NCBI RefSeq assembly: GCF_020804225.1 | Contig: NZ_WJBI01000025.1 | Location: 3,723 to 45,044, forward strand | Length of the DNA stretch: 41,322 bases | Direction of reading: 5' to 3' | From: Methanosarcina sp. DH2 | Lineage (GTDB): Archaea > Halobacteriota > Methanosarcinia > Methanosarcinales > Methanosarcinaceae | Part shown: in pieces, positions 34,141 through 41,322 of the stretch | Layout of the letters: each line of letters starts with the position of its first letter | How positions within the stretch are numbered: the stretch's first letter is position 1 | Notes under the pieces: model-generated | Seen by the model: only the letters and a program-made list of their open reading frames with translations | Told to the model about the DNA's origin: nothing | Database searches by the model: none | Translations under genes and position numbers: made by a program

Positions 34141-34809
34141 ATGAAAATAGTAGCAATAAACGGAAGTCCTCGAAAGAAATGGAATACAGCGACCCTGCTT
34201 GAGAAAGCTCTTGAAGGTGCAGCCTCAGAGGGTGCGGAAACTGAAATAATCCATCTTTATGATCTCAATTTCAAGGGATGTATAAGTTGCTTTGCCTGTA
34301 AACTAAAAGATGGAAAAAGCTATGGAAAATGTGCGGTAAAGGATGAACTGACACCTGTGCTGGAGAAGTTAAAAGATGCCGATGCAGTAATCCTTGGATC
34401 GCCCATTTATCTTGGAAACTCTACAGGCGAGATGAGGTCGTTCATGGAACGCTATGTATTTCCGTATCTTGTTTACTCCAATGACATACCCTCGCTCTAT
34501 CCGAAAAATATCCCTGTTGGTTTTATCTACACGATGGGGATAAATGAAGAATACTTCGATATGTTTGGGCTCAAGAAAACTGTTGAATTAAATGAAAATC
34601 TTGCAAAGAGAATCTTCGGATATTCCGAATCACTATGCAGCACCGATACCTATCAGTTCGATGATTATTCAAAGTATGTTGCCGATAGATTTGATCCCGA
34701 GGAGAAGGCAAAGAGACGAAAAGAAGTTTTCCCGCAGGACTGTCAGAAGGCCTTTGAGATGGGAGCTAGGTTCGTAAAGCGACAAAAAACTCTGGAAACA
34801 CGGGAATAA
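34141..34809 (+). CDS. Flavodoxin/NADPH-dependent FMN reductase-family protein with Cys motif
   Basis: The ATG has AGGGGG 7 bases upstream and gives 222 aa. The flavodoxin fold is seen in MKIVAINGSPRKKWNTATLL, which is the FMN-phosphate loop. GSPIYLGNSTGEMRSFMERY is the second FMN-contact region. Cys47, Cys50, Cys53 and Cys64 (CISCFAC and GKC) are reminiscent of iron-sulfur flavoproteins, though the last spacing is longer than in the classic Isf. It probably passes electrons from a ferredoxin or NADPH; the partner is not seen nearby. Confidence 0.88.
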   Translation: MKIVAINGSPRKKWNTATLLEKALEGAASEGAETEIIHLYDLNFKGCISCFACKLKDGKSYGKCAVKDELTPVLEKLKDADAVILGSPIYLGNSTGEMRSFMERYVFPYLVYSNDIPSLYPKNIPVGFIYTMGINEEYFDMFGLKKTVELNENLAKRIFGYSESLCSTDTYQFDDYSKYVADRFDPEEKAKRRKEVFPQDCQKAFEMGARFVKRQKTLETRE

Positions 34810-34846
34810 AAGCAATAAATTTAAGCTACAGAATAGTTCCTAATAT

Positions 34847-34925
34847 TGCCTTTTTTCACAGCTTTTACTTTTTAACCTTTGTCTCTTTGCTCACTTTCTT
34901 TTCTCTTCTTTTCCTCTTTTTATTC
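34847..34925 (+). terminator. Pyrimidine/T-rich termination region
   Basis: Repeated T-runs (CCTTTTTTCACAGCTTTTAC onward to CTCTTTTTATTC) follow the flavodoxin-family stop and would terminate transcription in archaea. Confidence 0.5.
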
Positions 34926-34927
34926 AA

Positions 34928-34954
34928 AAGACCGCTCTCCTTCGTAGAGCGTGA
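34928..34954. repeat. Hairpin element shared with 21628-21647
   Basis: CGCTCTCCTTCGTAGAGCG forms a 6-bp stem (CGCTCT/AGAGCG) with a 7-base loop. It is a near match to a sequence near 21628, and a related inverted sequence (AGCGAAACGAAGTGGAGCG) lies near 35035. It may be a dispersed short repeat. Confidence 0.5.
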
Positions 34955-35075
34955 CAAACATGGTTCAGTATAGCGAATAATGTTTTTTGGGTCAGGAGTA
35001 TTTGTGACTTAAAACCATAAATTAGTCCTCTTGAGCGAAACGAAGTGGAGCGAAAAGGACCGCGTACTCCCGAGG

Positions 35076-35166
35076 CGCAATTCGGGCGAGACGCAATTCG
35101 GGCGAGACGCAATTCGGGCGAGGCACAATTCGGGCGAGACGCAATTCGGGCGAGGCGTAATTCGGG
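35076..35166. repeat. 16-bp tandem repeat, nearly six copies
   Basis: The unit is CGCAATTCGGGCGAGA. Copies 3 and 5 end in GG, copy 4 begins CACA and the last is truncated after ATTCGGG. It lies 30 bases downstream of the interrupted gene's end. Confidence 0.95.
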
Positions 35167-35198
35167 AAGCAAAGAAATTGTTTAAATGTTGACCTGTT

Positions 35199-36134
35199 TC
35201 ACCACACCCGTGAAGAGCTATGAAAAAATTCAAAGCTGTCCACCGCTGCACGAGAAAGCCCCAGTTCTTCAAACATATCCCTGAAAACCGCCCGGTATTT
35301 CTCTTCAGGTATCGATTCCCCACTGCTTCCTGCATGCATTACGATTTCAAGCCTGACTTTTCCTGAGGCATCGAGTTCAACTATGTACCTGTTTCCCTCA
35401 TCAATAGTCACTGCCTTTGCCTGTGGGATGAAGTATTTTATGGAGCCCAACCGTTTCCCGTTCTTTAAAAAGACTTCTGTAGGGTATGCATTAAAACCCA
35501 AACCGGATTCGTAACTGGAATCATCACTGTTTTCCATAAGATAGGCATATACAGCCGGGAAATCCGGAGATTCGTTCACCTGTATTTCAGCGTCCCATGT
35601 ATGGTTTTGTGCGGCTTTTTTCAGAGCCTCAAGATAATTTTACGAAGCTTTTTCGTCCAGCCCGAAGAGGAGCCCAAATTTATCAATCATCCAGGAGTCA
35701 TCTGGAAATTCCAATAGCTGTAAGGGAGAATCGGGGTCGGAGTGACTGAAATTCGAGATGGCCACACAGGTTCCGGTCCCTGCTTCAGGTCCTTCTTCAC
35801 ATGTGAAGACCATAAGCTCGGAGTTCTCGTTATAGTTAAGCCTTATATTTTGCACAAGGGCATCACTTCCGAAGCTTTCCCGTACCTCCGGGACATCTCC
35901 GGGATCAAAACCCAGAAAGTTTCCGGGCCAGGGCCAGGAACCTTCTACCTTATAACCAGCTTTCTCCGCTTTCGTAAGTGCGGAACTGTAATCAAGAGAC
36001 CCGATATCAACTTCCTCGGAATAGTACCAGGAACTGTCAAAAAACATATAAATAGCAAAAGGGCCGAAAAAATACAGTACAAAAAGAAGGGGAAGGAGCA
36101 ATAAAAATATCAGTATGGCTTTTTGCTTATTCAT
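35199..36134 (-). pseudogene. Membrane-anchored protein gene split by an in-frame TAA
   Basis: Two minus-strand frames, 35640-36134 (164 aa) and 35199-35579 (126 aa), are the same reading frame, separated only by the TAA at 35640-35642. The upstream part begins with a membrane anchor (MNKQKAILIFLLLLPLLFVL). After the stop the frame continues N-Y-L-E-A-L-K-K-A-A-Q-N-H-T-W before the GTG at 35579, with no SD there. Reading through would give one 311-residue protein with a helical linker. TAA, not TAG, rules out pyrrolysine. No family is recognised. A decayed partial copy of the first half lies near 36632-36745. Confidence 0.7.
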
Positions 36135-36509
36135 GAAACTCTCAACCCTGTCTCAACCCTGCGAAATGCATCACTAAACTGGAGACTCTGTCAGTATTAT
36201 GAATGAAATCTCAAATCGTAACTAAAAAAGGATTAATAAATCGGAGCTTTTCACAACATTATATTAAACATACTAACTTAATAAATAGGTTATATTTCTT
36301 TTGGAGCCTGTTTGAAAAACTTTTATTATTAGAGAAAAAGCGTAGGTCAGCAGACTAAAACATCCAGATTGGAAACTTTCTCCCGTTTTACATTTTATTT
36401 AGCAGATCATATGTATCATCCCGGATTGGAATTGTCTTTGTATCCATGTATCTGTGTATGTATACATAGAAATAGAGTTTTATCGTTTGTCCGGTGTTCA
36501 AGCGGTCCC
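36135..36509. other. AT-rich spacer
   Basis: No gene seen. A TATA-like run lies near 36285-36300. Confidence 0.35.
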
Positions 36510-36750
36510 AATTTCCCTCTTCTGCAGGATAAACCATACTGCAAGTACCAGAGCACCACAACCCAGAGCAATTGCCCCGAGCACAGGATCATTATCTGCC
36601 CTTCCCATTCAATAGATAAAAGCACATTTTAACAGCTCCAGGGTTCGGTTCCTGTTTCCGGGCCTTCCTCACATATCCATAAGCTCGGAATTTCCTTCAT
36701 AGTAAGAACGGTAGAAAATACCTTTTAGAAAATGCCCTTGTCACTGAGTA
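36510..36750 (-). pseudogene. Composite relic: MFS pump 3' end joined to a fragment of the TAA-split gene
   Basis: 36510-36630 matches the 3' end of the MFS transporter (near 38255-38350), including the shared 20-mer AGAGCAATTGCCCCGAGCAC; the minus-strand reading echoes LSLEW and the terminal hydrophobic run. Directly after it, 36632-36745 matches the inside of the gene at 35640-36134 (shared TTCCTGTTTC-type and CATAAGCTCGGA stretches, with ELM in common), but with a stop after MDM. Both relics are minus-strand and abut, so two neighbour-gene copies were once joined here. Confidence 0.7.
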
Positions 36751-36924
36751 CTTGAGAGGGGGTTTAGAGAAACTTATATATATCATTATATAGGAAATAG
36801 GATTCTGTATTCCTTCAATATGGGGGTATATTAGAGCAAGTGTTTAACAAAAAAAATACTGCAACAATGTAGTTTTGAAGCTGTATTTATGATGAAAATC
36901 GGGCTGGACGCGCAAAAAATTAGG

Positions 36925-36946
36925 GCTTTGCTATATCTGGCAAAGC
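36925..36946. promoter_or_regulatory. Perfect 7-bp inverted repeat upstream of the frameshifted gene
   Basis: GCTTTGC and GCAAAGC are separated by 8 bases. The element lies 40 bases before the ATG at 36987 and could be an operator or leader hairpin. Confidence 0.4.
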
Positions 36947-36986
36947 AAAGAAGCCATATTCATTTTTTAATCAGGAATGGTATACA

Positions 36987-37924
36987 ATGTTAACTGTTGA
37001 AACAAGCGGGATCAAAGGGATAGCTAGCTTTACCACATATGATGATGGGGAACTGAAGGAGTGTAAGCTTAAAGATTACAATTTGATTAGCACAAAATAT
37101 GGCGATTTTGTTCCGCAATATGGAAGTCCTGGAGTTAGAAGTAAGCAATTAAAAGTTTTGTATTTCCATAAAAGCGGGAAAATTAAAAGCATTTCTTTAG
37201 AGCAGCAAACTGAAATAAGCACATCAATAGGAATATTCCCGGCTGAACTGGTAACTTTTTTTGAAGATGGTTCGATAAATAGTTTGTCCCCTTTAAACGG
37301 GCAAATTAGCGGTTTCTGGTCGGAAGAAGAAGAAGGTGCCCTAACGCAGAAATATGATTTTACATTTCCGTTTGGCAACTTCAGTACAAAGATAATCGGT
37401 TTGCGCTTTTATCCGGATGGAAAAGTCAGGAGCCTGATTCTATGGCCTACCGAAAGAATCACAATTGACACCCCTGCAGGAAAGATCCTGATAGAACAGG
37501 ATTTAAGCTTTTTGAAGATGGCGGCATAGAATCCGCAGAACCGGCAGTTCCAGTCCCTGTTGAGACTCCAATTGGTCCGATAAATGCATATGATGCTAAT
37601 GCATTGGGTATCGATGCGGATAAAAACTCCCTGAGCTTTGACAGAACCGGCAGGTTAACTTCTCTTGCTACTTTTGATCTCATTATGGTCAGAAAAAGTA
37701 ACGGCGAAAAGAAGGTCATTTTTCCAAAGCTAAAACCAGGCCTGATGGAAGAATATGAGAAAGTGCCGATTAAACTGCTCTTTGGTGAGGATTCCGTAGC
37801 CATTGATGACGGTACGCGAGCAACCGATTACAGAGTCTCTGAATGTACATTCAAAATCACAGGTGGCAACTATACGGAAGCAACAATCTGTGGTGATTGT
37901 TCCAAATGTAAGGGTTGTATGTAA
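36987..37924 (+). pseudogene. YwqK/MORN-like repeat protein, frameshifted at a T-tract
   Basis: The first frame ends at 37529 after ILIEQDLSFLKMAA. The next frame continues GFKLFEDGGIESAEP and runs to 37924. Adding one T to the TTTTT at 37509-37513 gives DLSFFEDGGIESAEP, which matches the protein's own earlier repeat TFFEDGSINSLSP. The restored 312-residue protein has repeats of the form (L/F)-(Y/F)-x-x-x-G-x-I/V-x-S-I/L (YFHKSGKIKSISLE, RFYPDGKVRSLILW) and a Cys-rich end (ICGDCSKCKGCM). The repeats resemble the YwqK/MORN-variant type. Sequencing error in the T-run must be excluded. Confidence 0.75.
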
Positions 37925-37980
37925 CCTGACTACAACTGCATTTACCGCATGTGCAACAAATAGTTCTGTAAATATACTCA

Positions 37981-38008
37981 CCCAGCTTTAGAATCTGGGA
38001 CTTTTTGT
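37981..38008 (+). terminator. Hairpin-T terminator after the frameshifted gene
   Basis: CCCAG and CTGGG form a 5-bp stem with a 9-base loop, followed by ACTTTTTG. Confidence 0.5.
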
Positions 38009-38220
38009 TCAAAAATTGACGCACTATACCCGATGTAATTCCAGATAACAAATCTGGAAGAGTATAGATTTATTGTGGAAAATCCAGGGTAGTTATCAAC
38101 TCTCCAGGGAATCCCCCGGGAAGCTGAAAAGCACCGCTCGTTTGGGAATTGTTTATTCAGATATCCGGTACAGGGGAATCTGTTCTATTCTGAAGTTTTT
38201 GCACGGCTGGTCCAATAAAT

Positions 38221-39435
38221 TCAAGCGGCTCCTCCTATACCCTTTCGCTGCAAAACAGCCCATGCGCCCAGAACCAGAGCTCCGCAGCCTAGAGCAATTG
38301 CCCCGAGCACAGGGACCTTATCCGCCCACTCAAGGGAGATAAACCACATTCCTACAGCTCCGAGAGTAAAGTAACTGAAAATCAGCAGGGAAGAAGCCGA
38401 GCCTGCATCCCGGTCGACCTGTTCAAGTACAAGGTTGTTGCTCGGGGGGCGACTCAGACCCAGGGAAAATGTGATCAGGAACATCGGGAGCGCAAAGCTC
38501 CAGGGACCGTGCTGTCCGGTGAGAAGAAGAAAAACTCCTCCCAGGAAGATTCCTGCAAACCCAGCCGTCATCAGATGCCTTGAACTGATGCTTCTTGTCA
38601 ACCGTAGGCAGGAGAAAGAACCGACCATCAGGGCCATGGCGTTGAAGGCAAAGAAGTAGCTGTATTTCTGCTCAGTCATACCAAACCCGTTAATGTAGAT
38701 ATCAGAAGAGCCCGCAATGAAGCTGTACAGGGGGAAAAGGCTGGCTGACATGACAAGAACCATAACAATATAGGAAGGATTGAGTAGCAGCCTGCCGTAG
38801 GTGTGCATCATCCGGGACAGAGGAACATCTGATACCCGAGGAAGCGTCTCCGGAAAACGGAGTACACCGAGAATCCCTATTACTCCCATGACTGCCTGAA
38901 TGAAGAAGATCCAGGGCCAGGAGAAATCTGCAAGGATCCAGCCGCCAATCACGGGAGCAATCATAGGGGCAAGAGCCATTATAACCGCTATGTAGGCAAG
39001 AATCCTTTCCCTCTCCTGTCCGGAGAAAATGTCTTTGGTCATAGCCATAGAGATAGATGAACTGGCAGCAGCTCCTGCAGCTTGGAGTATACGCAAGCCT
39101 ATCAGTATAGGAGCACTGGACGCAAAGGCACAGAGCAAGCTTGCCACTATGTAAACTGCAAGCCCGAAAAGAAGAGGGCGACGGCGGCCAAACCTATCGG
39201 AAATAGGGCCGTAGAAGAGAAGGAAAAACCCATAGGTAACGAAAAAGCAGACCAGAATTAGATTGATCACGGATAGGGGTTGATTCCAGATTTTGGCAAG
39301 AGAAGGAACCGCAGGCAGGATCATATCTGTTGACAGCGCGGGAAAGGCGGTTAGAAGGGCAAGCAGCGGCAAGGTCCCTTTCAAATTTCGCTTTAAATTT
39401 TCATTGGAATTATTTGTTTTTTGTTGGAAAGTCAT
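38221..39435 (-). CDS. Bcr/CflA-type MFS multidrug efflux transporter
   Basis: This 404-aa protein with 12 predicted membrane helices belongs to the drug:H+ antiporter DHA1/Bcr-CflA family. Features are ALSTDMILPAVPSLAKIW at the first loop, YGPISDRFGRRRPLLFGLAV (motif A, between helices 2 and 3) and LRILQAAGAAASSSISMAM. GWILADFSWPWIFFIQAVMG is the antiporter signature region. AAGGA lies 7 bases before the ATG. The 3' end has a decayed duplicate at 36510-36630. It would export small hydrophobic drugs; the natural substrate is unknown. Confidence 0.92.
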   Translation of the reverse strand: MTFQQKTNNSNENLKRNLKGTLPLLALLTAFPALSTDMILPAVPSLAKIWNQPLSVINLILVCFFVTYGFFLLFYGPISDRFGRRRPLLFGLAVYIVASLLCAFASSAPILIGLRILQAAGAAASSSISMAMTKDIFSGQERERILAYIAVIMALAPMIAPVIGGWILADFSWPWIFFIQAVMGVIGILGVLRFPETLPRVSDVPLSRMMHTYGRLLLNPSYIVMVLVMSASLFPLYSFIAGSSDIYINGFGMTEQKYSYFFAFNAMALMVGSFSCLRLTRSISSRHLMTAGFAGIFLGGVFLLLTGQHGPWSFALPMFLITFSLGLSRPPSNNLVLEQVDRDAGSASSLLIFSYFTLGAVGMWFISLEWADKVPVLGAIALGCGALVLGAWAVLQRKGIGGAA

Positions 39436-39543
39436 AGCATGATCCTTTTTTAATTTTTACCATTAGTGGTTTTTGTTAGATGGTTATTAATTGGGTAAAT
39501 AGTTACATGTGTAACTAACCAGAATGATTATCGAAGGAATCGA

Positions 39544-39558
39544 GTCCTATATAACGGT
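39544..39558 (+). promoter_or_regulatory. TATA box for the alpha/beta hydrolase
   Basis: TCCTATATAACGG is a TATA element about 100 bases before the ATG at 39655 and 50 before the TTG at 39604. Confidence 0.4.
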
Positions 39559-39654
39559 TACGAAAGTAAAGATCAGAACAAATAAATATGGAAACAAATA
39601 GATTTGAAAACCAATTTTCTTTTAAATCAAAGAAGCTTTAGACCTTATATAAGC

Positions 39655-40443
39655 ATGGAAAATCTGAGAAAATACGGAAACCCGCCCTTTACTGCAGCCG
39701 TTGTCCACGGCGGACCCGGTGCTCCCGGTGAAATGGCCCCTGTTGCCAGGGAACTATCCAGCAGTAGGGGAGTCCTTGAACCTTTCCAGACTAAAGCAAC
39801 TCTTGAAGGTCAGGTAGATGAGCTAAGAGATATTTTGGAAGAGCATGGGGCTCTGCCTGTAACCCTGATAGGGTTTTCCTGGGGTGCAATGCTCAGTTTT
39901 ATTTTCACAGCCCTCAACCCTCAGTTCGTAAAAAAACTAATCCTAATAGGAAGCGGCCCCTATGAAGAAAAGTACGCTGCAAGCATAATGAGTACACGGG
40001 TAAGCCGGCTCGTAAAAGAAGATTGGGAAAACTTCCTCTTCCTTACAGAAACCCTTAATGATTCCTCAGCTAAAAACAGGGATGAAGCCCTGTGCAGCTT
40101 TGGAAAGTTGATGTCGAAAGCAGATGCTTATGATCCTCTCCCACATGAAGAAGAACTGCTCGAATGCAACTGCGAAATCTTCAAGGGCGTGTGGGAAGAA
40201 GCCAGCGAATTGAGGAGCAGCGGCAAGCTTCTGGAATTGGGAACGAAAATCACGTGCCCCGTAGTTGCAATTCATGGAAATTACGACCCCCACCCCTACG
40301 AAGGAGTAAGAGGACCCCTGTCAGGAGTTTTGAATGATTTCAGGTTCGTTTTGCTGGAAAAATGTGGGCATAAACCATGGATTGAGAGAGAAGCGAAAGA
40401 GAGATTTTATAACTTATTAAAGAAAGAAATTTGTAACTATTAA
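39655..40443 (+). CDS. Alpha/beta hydrolase
   Basis: From ATG 39655 the protein has 262 aa (MENLRKYGNPPFTAAVVHGG); a TTG at 39604 would add 17 residues of no clear family match. The oxyanion region is HGGPGAPGEM, the nucleophile elbow is GFSWGAM (Ser75), and the later acid and His are in IHGNYDPHPYEG and CGHKPWIERE. These make a complete Ser-His-Asp triad. No SD precedes the ATG. Esterase, lipase or peptidase activity cannot be chosen from sequence. It stands alone, downstream of the MFS pump and divergent to it. Confidence 0.85.
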   Translation: MENLRKYGNPPFTAAVVHGGPGAPGEMAPVARELSSSRGVLEPFQTKATLEGQVDELRDILEEHGALPVTLIGFSWGAMLSFIFTALNPQFVKKLILIGSGPYEEKYAASIMSTRVSRLVKEDWENFLFLTETLNDSSAKNRDEALCSFGKLMSKADAYDPLPHEEELLECNCEIFKGVWEEASELRSSGKLLELGTKITCPVVAIHGNYDPHPYEGVRGPLSGVLNDFRFVLLEKCGHKPWIEREAKERFYNLLKKEICNY

Positions 40444-40487
40444 GGATATAGCTAGCAACTCTCACTTGAGCGCCGCTGTAATACTCT

Positions 40488-40932
40488 CTAAACAGGCAAA
40501 TCATTCTTTCTAATTGTAGAAATGTAAACTCTCATCCTGCAGAAAGTTTGCTCTCCTTGTATAGTTCTGAAAGTTCCCGATATTTTCTGCTGTAGTTTCA
40601 TCATCCTGATGTCTCTTTCTGCCTGGTTATTCTCAAATGGAACTTTCAAATCTGTCAAGAATCTCAGAATTTTTTCTTTGTGTTCTATAAACCTATCCAG
40701 TATATTCCTTGCTATCCAGTATATTCCTTGCTTTGGTTTTTGGATTCTTACCACGTTTTCCTTGCTTTTCAGGGTTTAGAGACTGTGCAAGAGTTGTCCC
40801 TGGATTACCATCTTGACCTCCACGTTTCTTGCCACTCTTTTTACGGTGACTCCTGGGATTAGGTTTCTCTTTGAAAAAATCAGTAGAAGGGAGGAGACTG
40901 CTATTACGACTGTTTTGATTTAAGCGAGATTC
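40488..40932 (-). mobile_element. Internally deleted IS66-family transposase relic
   Basis: Minus-strand reading gives the N-terminal IS66 pattern (NQNSRNSSLLPSTDFFKEKP, then RSHRKKSGKKRGGQDGNPGT) and then the C-terminal pattern (LRFLTDLKVPFENNQAERDI, then RMMKLQQKISGTFRTIQGEQ). The middle, including the first acidic catalytic residues, is missing, with a join near 40790. A 19-bp duplication at 40693-40730 shifts the frame between the halves; removing it restores continuity through KARNILDRFIEHKEK. The product is dead. The C-terminal 88-codon frame is all that remains open. Confidence 0.88.
40693..40730. repeat. 19-bp direct tandem duplication inside the IS66 relic
   Basis: CTATCCAGTATATTCCTTG is repeated exactly twice head-to-tail. 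Its length is not a multiple of three, so it is the frameshift in the relic. Confidence 0.95.
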
Positions 40933-41110
40933 CTAAGGATATCAACCTTTCAGTGAGTTCTTTTCAGTGAGTTCTTTAATTTAAGATTCAAGAATAACAA
41001 TGTAGGCAATAACTTCAGGGTTTGAAGCACATAAAGCAAGAATTACTTCACGTTTCACAAATGAAAAAAAAATCATTTTATATCTAATTTTTCCTTGAAA
41101 AGAGGAAAAA
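40933..41110. other. Spacer with a short duplicated sequence
   Basis: TCAGTGAGTTCTTT occurs twice in tandem near 40951-40978. The remainder is AT-rich, with no gene seen. Confidence 0.5.
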
Positions 41111-41150
41111 TTGGGTAGCCTTCATAGGGCTACCTGAATAGTTGCTATTC
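41090..41150 (-). terminator. Terminator region of the cdhE transcript
   Basis: Read on the minus strand, a GGTAGCC/GGCTACC hairpin (7-bp stem, 41114-41134) is followed by AATTTTTCCTCTTTTC. A second 6-bp hairpin, GAATAG/CTATTC (41136-41150), precedes it. Confidence 0.65.
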
Positions 41151-41164
41151 AAATTGCGTTCCGA

Positions 41165-41322
41165 TTATTGTTTTGGGGGCCAGTTCTTCTCGATCCAGCC
41201 TGGGATACGGCCGGAGTCCATTGGGCCAACCTTTACATTTGCACCAAGCGTATCTTCGAGGTCACCCTGCAGACGGGCTGCAAGACCTGGAATGATAAGG
41301 GTTTTGTGGTTTGTGTCTGTCT
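41165..41322 (-). CDS. cdhE: Probable ACDS corrinoid-iron-sulfur gamma subunit (CdhE), C-terminal end
   Basis: The 3' 51 codons read TDTNHKTLIIPGLAARLQGD, then LEDTLGANVKVGPMDSGRIP, then GWIEKNWPPKQ and stop. The IIPGxxARLxGxLE...VGPxxxxxIP pattern is that of the large (gamma) corrinoid protein subunit of acetyl-CoA decarbonylase/synthase, which carries methyl groups during aceticlastic methanogenesis. The rest of the gene, and the cdh operon expected upstream, lies beyond the window. Only the tail is visible, so subunit identity is likely and not certain. Confidence 0.75.
   Translation of the reverse strand, partial: TDTNHKTLIIPGLAARLQGDLEDTLGANVKVGPMDSGRIPGWIEKNWPPKQ

Noticed and set aside
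34924-35172. 82-codon minus-strand frame with RIASRPNCAS repeats
   Set aside because: Produced by the 16-bp tandem repeat; no start signals or family.
35640-35642. Pyrrolysine read-through
   Set aside because: The stop is TAA; pyrrolysine uses TAG.
36416-36625. 69-codon minus-strand frame
   Set aside because: It is a decayed copy of the MFS pump end, not a gene.
37500-37515. Programmed -1 frameshift at the T-tract
   Set aside because: No canonical slippery heptamer with a downstream structure was seen; the self-repeat match instead supports a one-base deletion.

Overview
The window looks like chromosome of a mesophilic methanogenic archaeon of the genus Methanosarcina, called from content and not from any database search. 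It is AT-rich, has archaeal TATA boxes and Shine-Dalgarno (SD) leaders, and has long, repeat-rich intergenic regions. It also carries a FilR1/DUF1724-type regulator, CHASE4 sensor kinases, a bacterial-type Lon and, at the right edge, the 3' end of what looks like the acetyl-CoA decarbonylase/synthase gamma subunit (cdhE). No rRNA, tRNA or CRISPR array was recognised.

Layout. 1-2940: a MacB-like export operon (partial ATPase, secreted COG1361-like partner, FtsX/MacB permease) closed by a hairpin-T terminator. 2970-5024: a FilR1/DUF1724 regulator and a secreted transglutaminase-like protein. 5086-11184: two paralogous CHASE4-HAMP-PAS histidine kinases on the minus strand, flanking a plus-strand YkgJ-like cysteine-cluster protein. 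11185-12558: gene-poor, with a decayed IS605-type tnpB and a 20-bp tandem repeat. 12559-16075: a small Cys protein, two FMN-binding split-barrel proteins, a deaminase and a fasciclin lipoprotein. 16593-22840: a PAS-GAF protein, a 12-bp minisatellite that could encode an (RVSK)n peptide, a HEAT-repeat protein, a short alpha-glucan phosphorylase and a Cys/TPR protein. 23233-28049: an anchored Ig-like protein, then an M3 oligopeptidase flanked by two near-identical 68-aa membrane proteins. 28241-30490: a Fic protein bracketed by four copies of a 10-bp-phased TATCAA operator-like array, convergent with a dual-specificity phosphatase. 30753-33704: a MarR regulator with a candidate operator, then Lon. 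34141-41322: a flavodoxin-family protein, two broken genes (one in-frame TAA, one frameshift), a composite relic of two neighbouring genes, a Bcr/CflA MFS pump, an alpha/beta hydrolase, an IS66 relic and the cdhE end.

Themes. (1) The Fic locus is the best candidate for an undescribed regulatory module: an intact, auto-inhibited class II Fic enzyme with a C-terminal winged helix sits inside a repeated, helically phased operator and opposite a phosphatase. (2) Two genes appear to lack any AUG/GUG/UUG at their natural start. Instead they have AUA or AUU exactly 7 nt after GGGGG. (3) Short tandem repeats (12, 15, 16, 16, 16 and 20 bp) are unusually frequent. (4) Gene decay is common: tnpB, IS66, the TAA-split gene, the T-tract frameshift and the composite relic.
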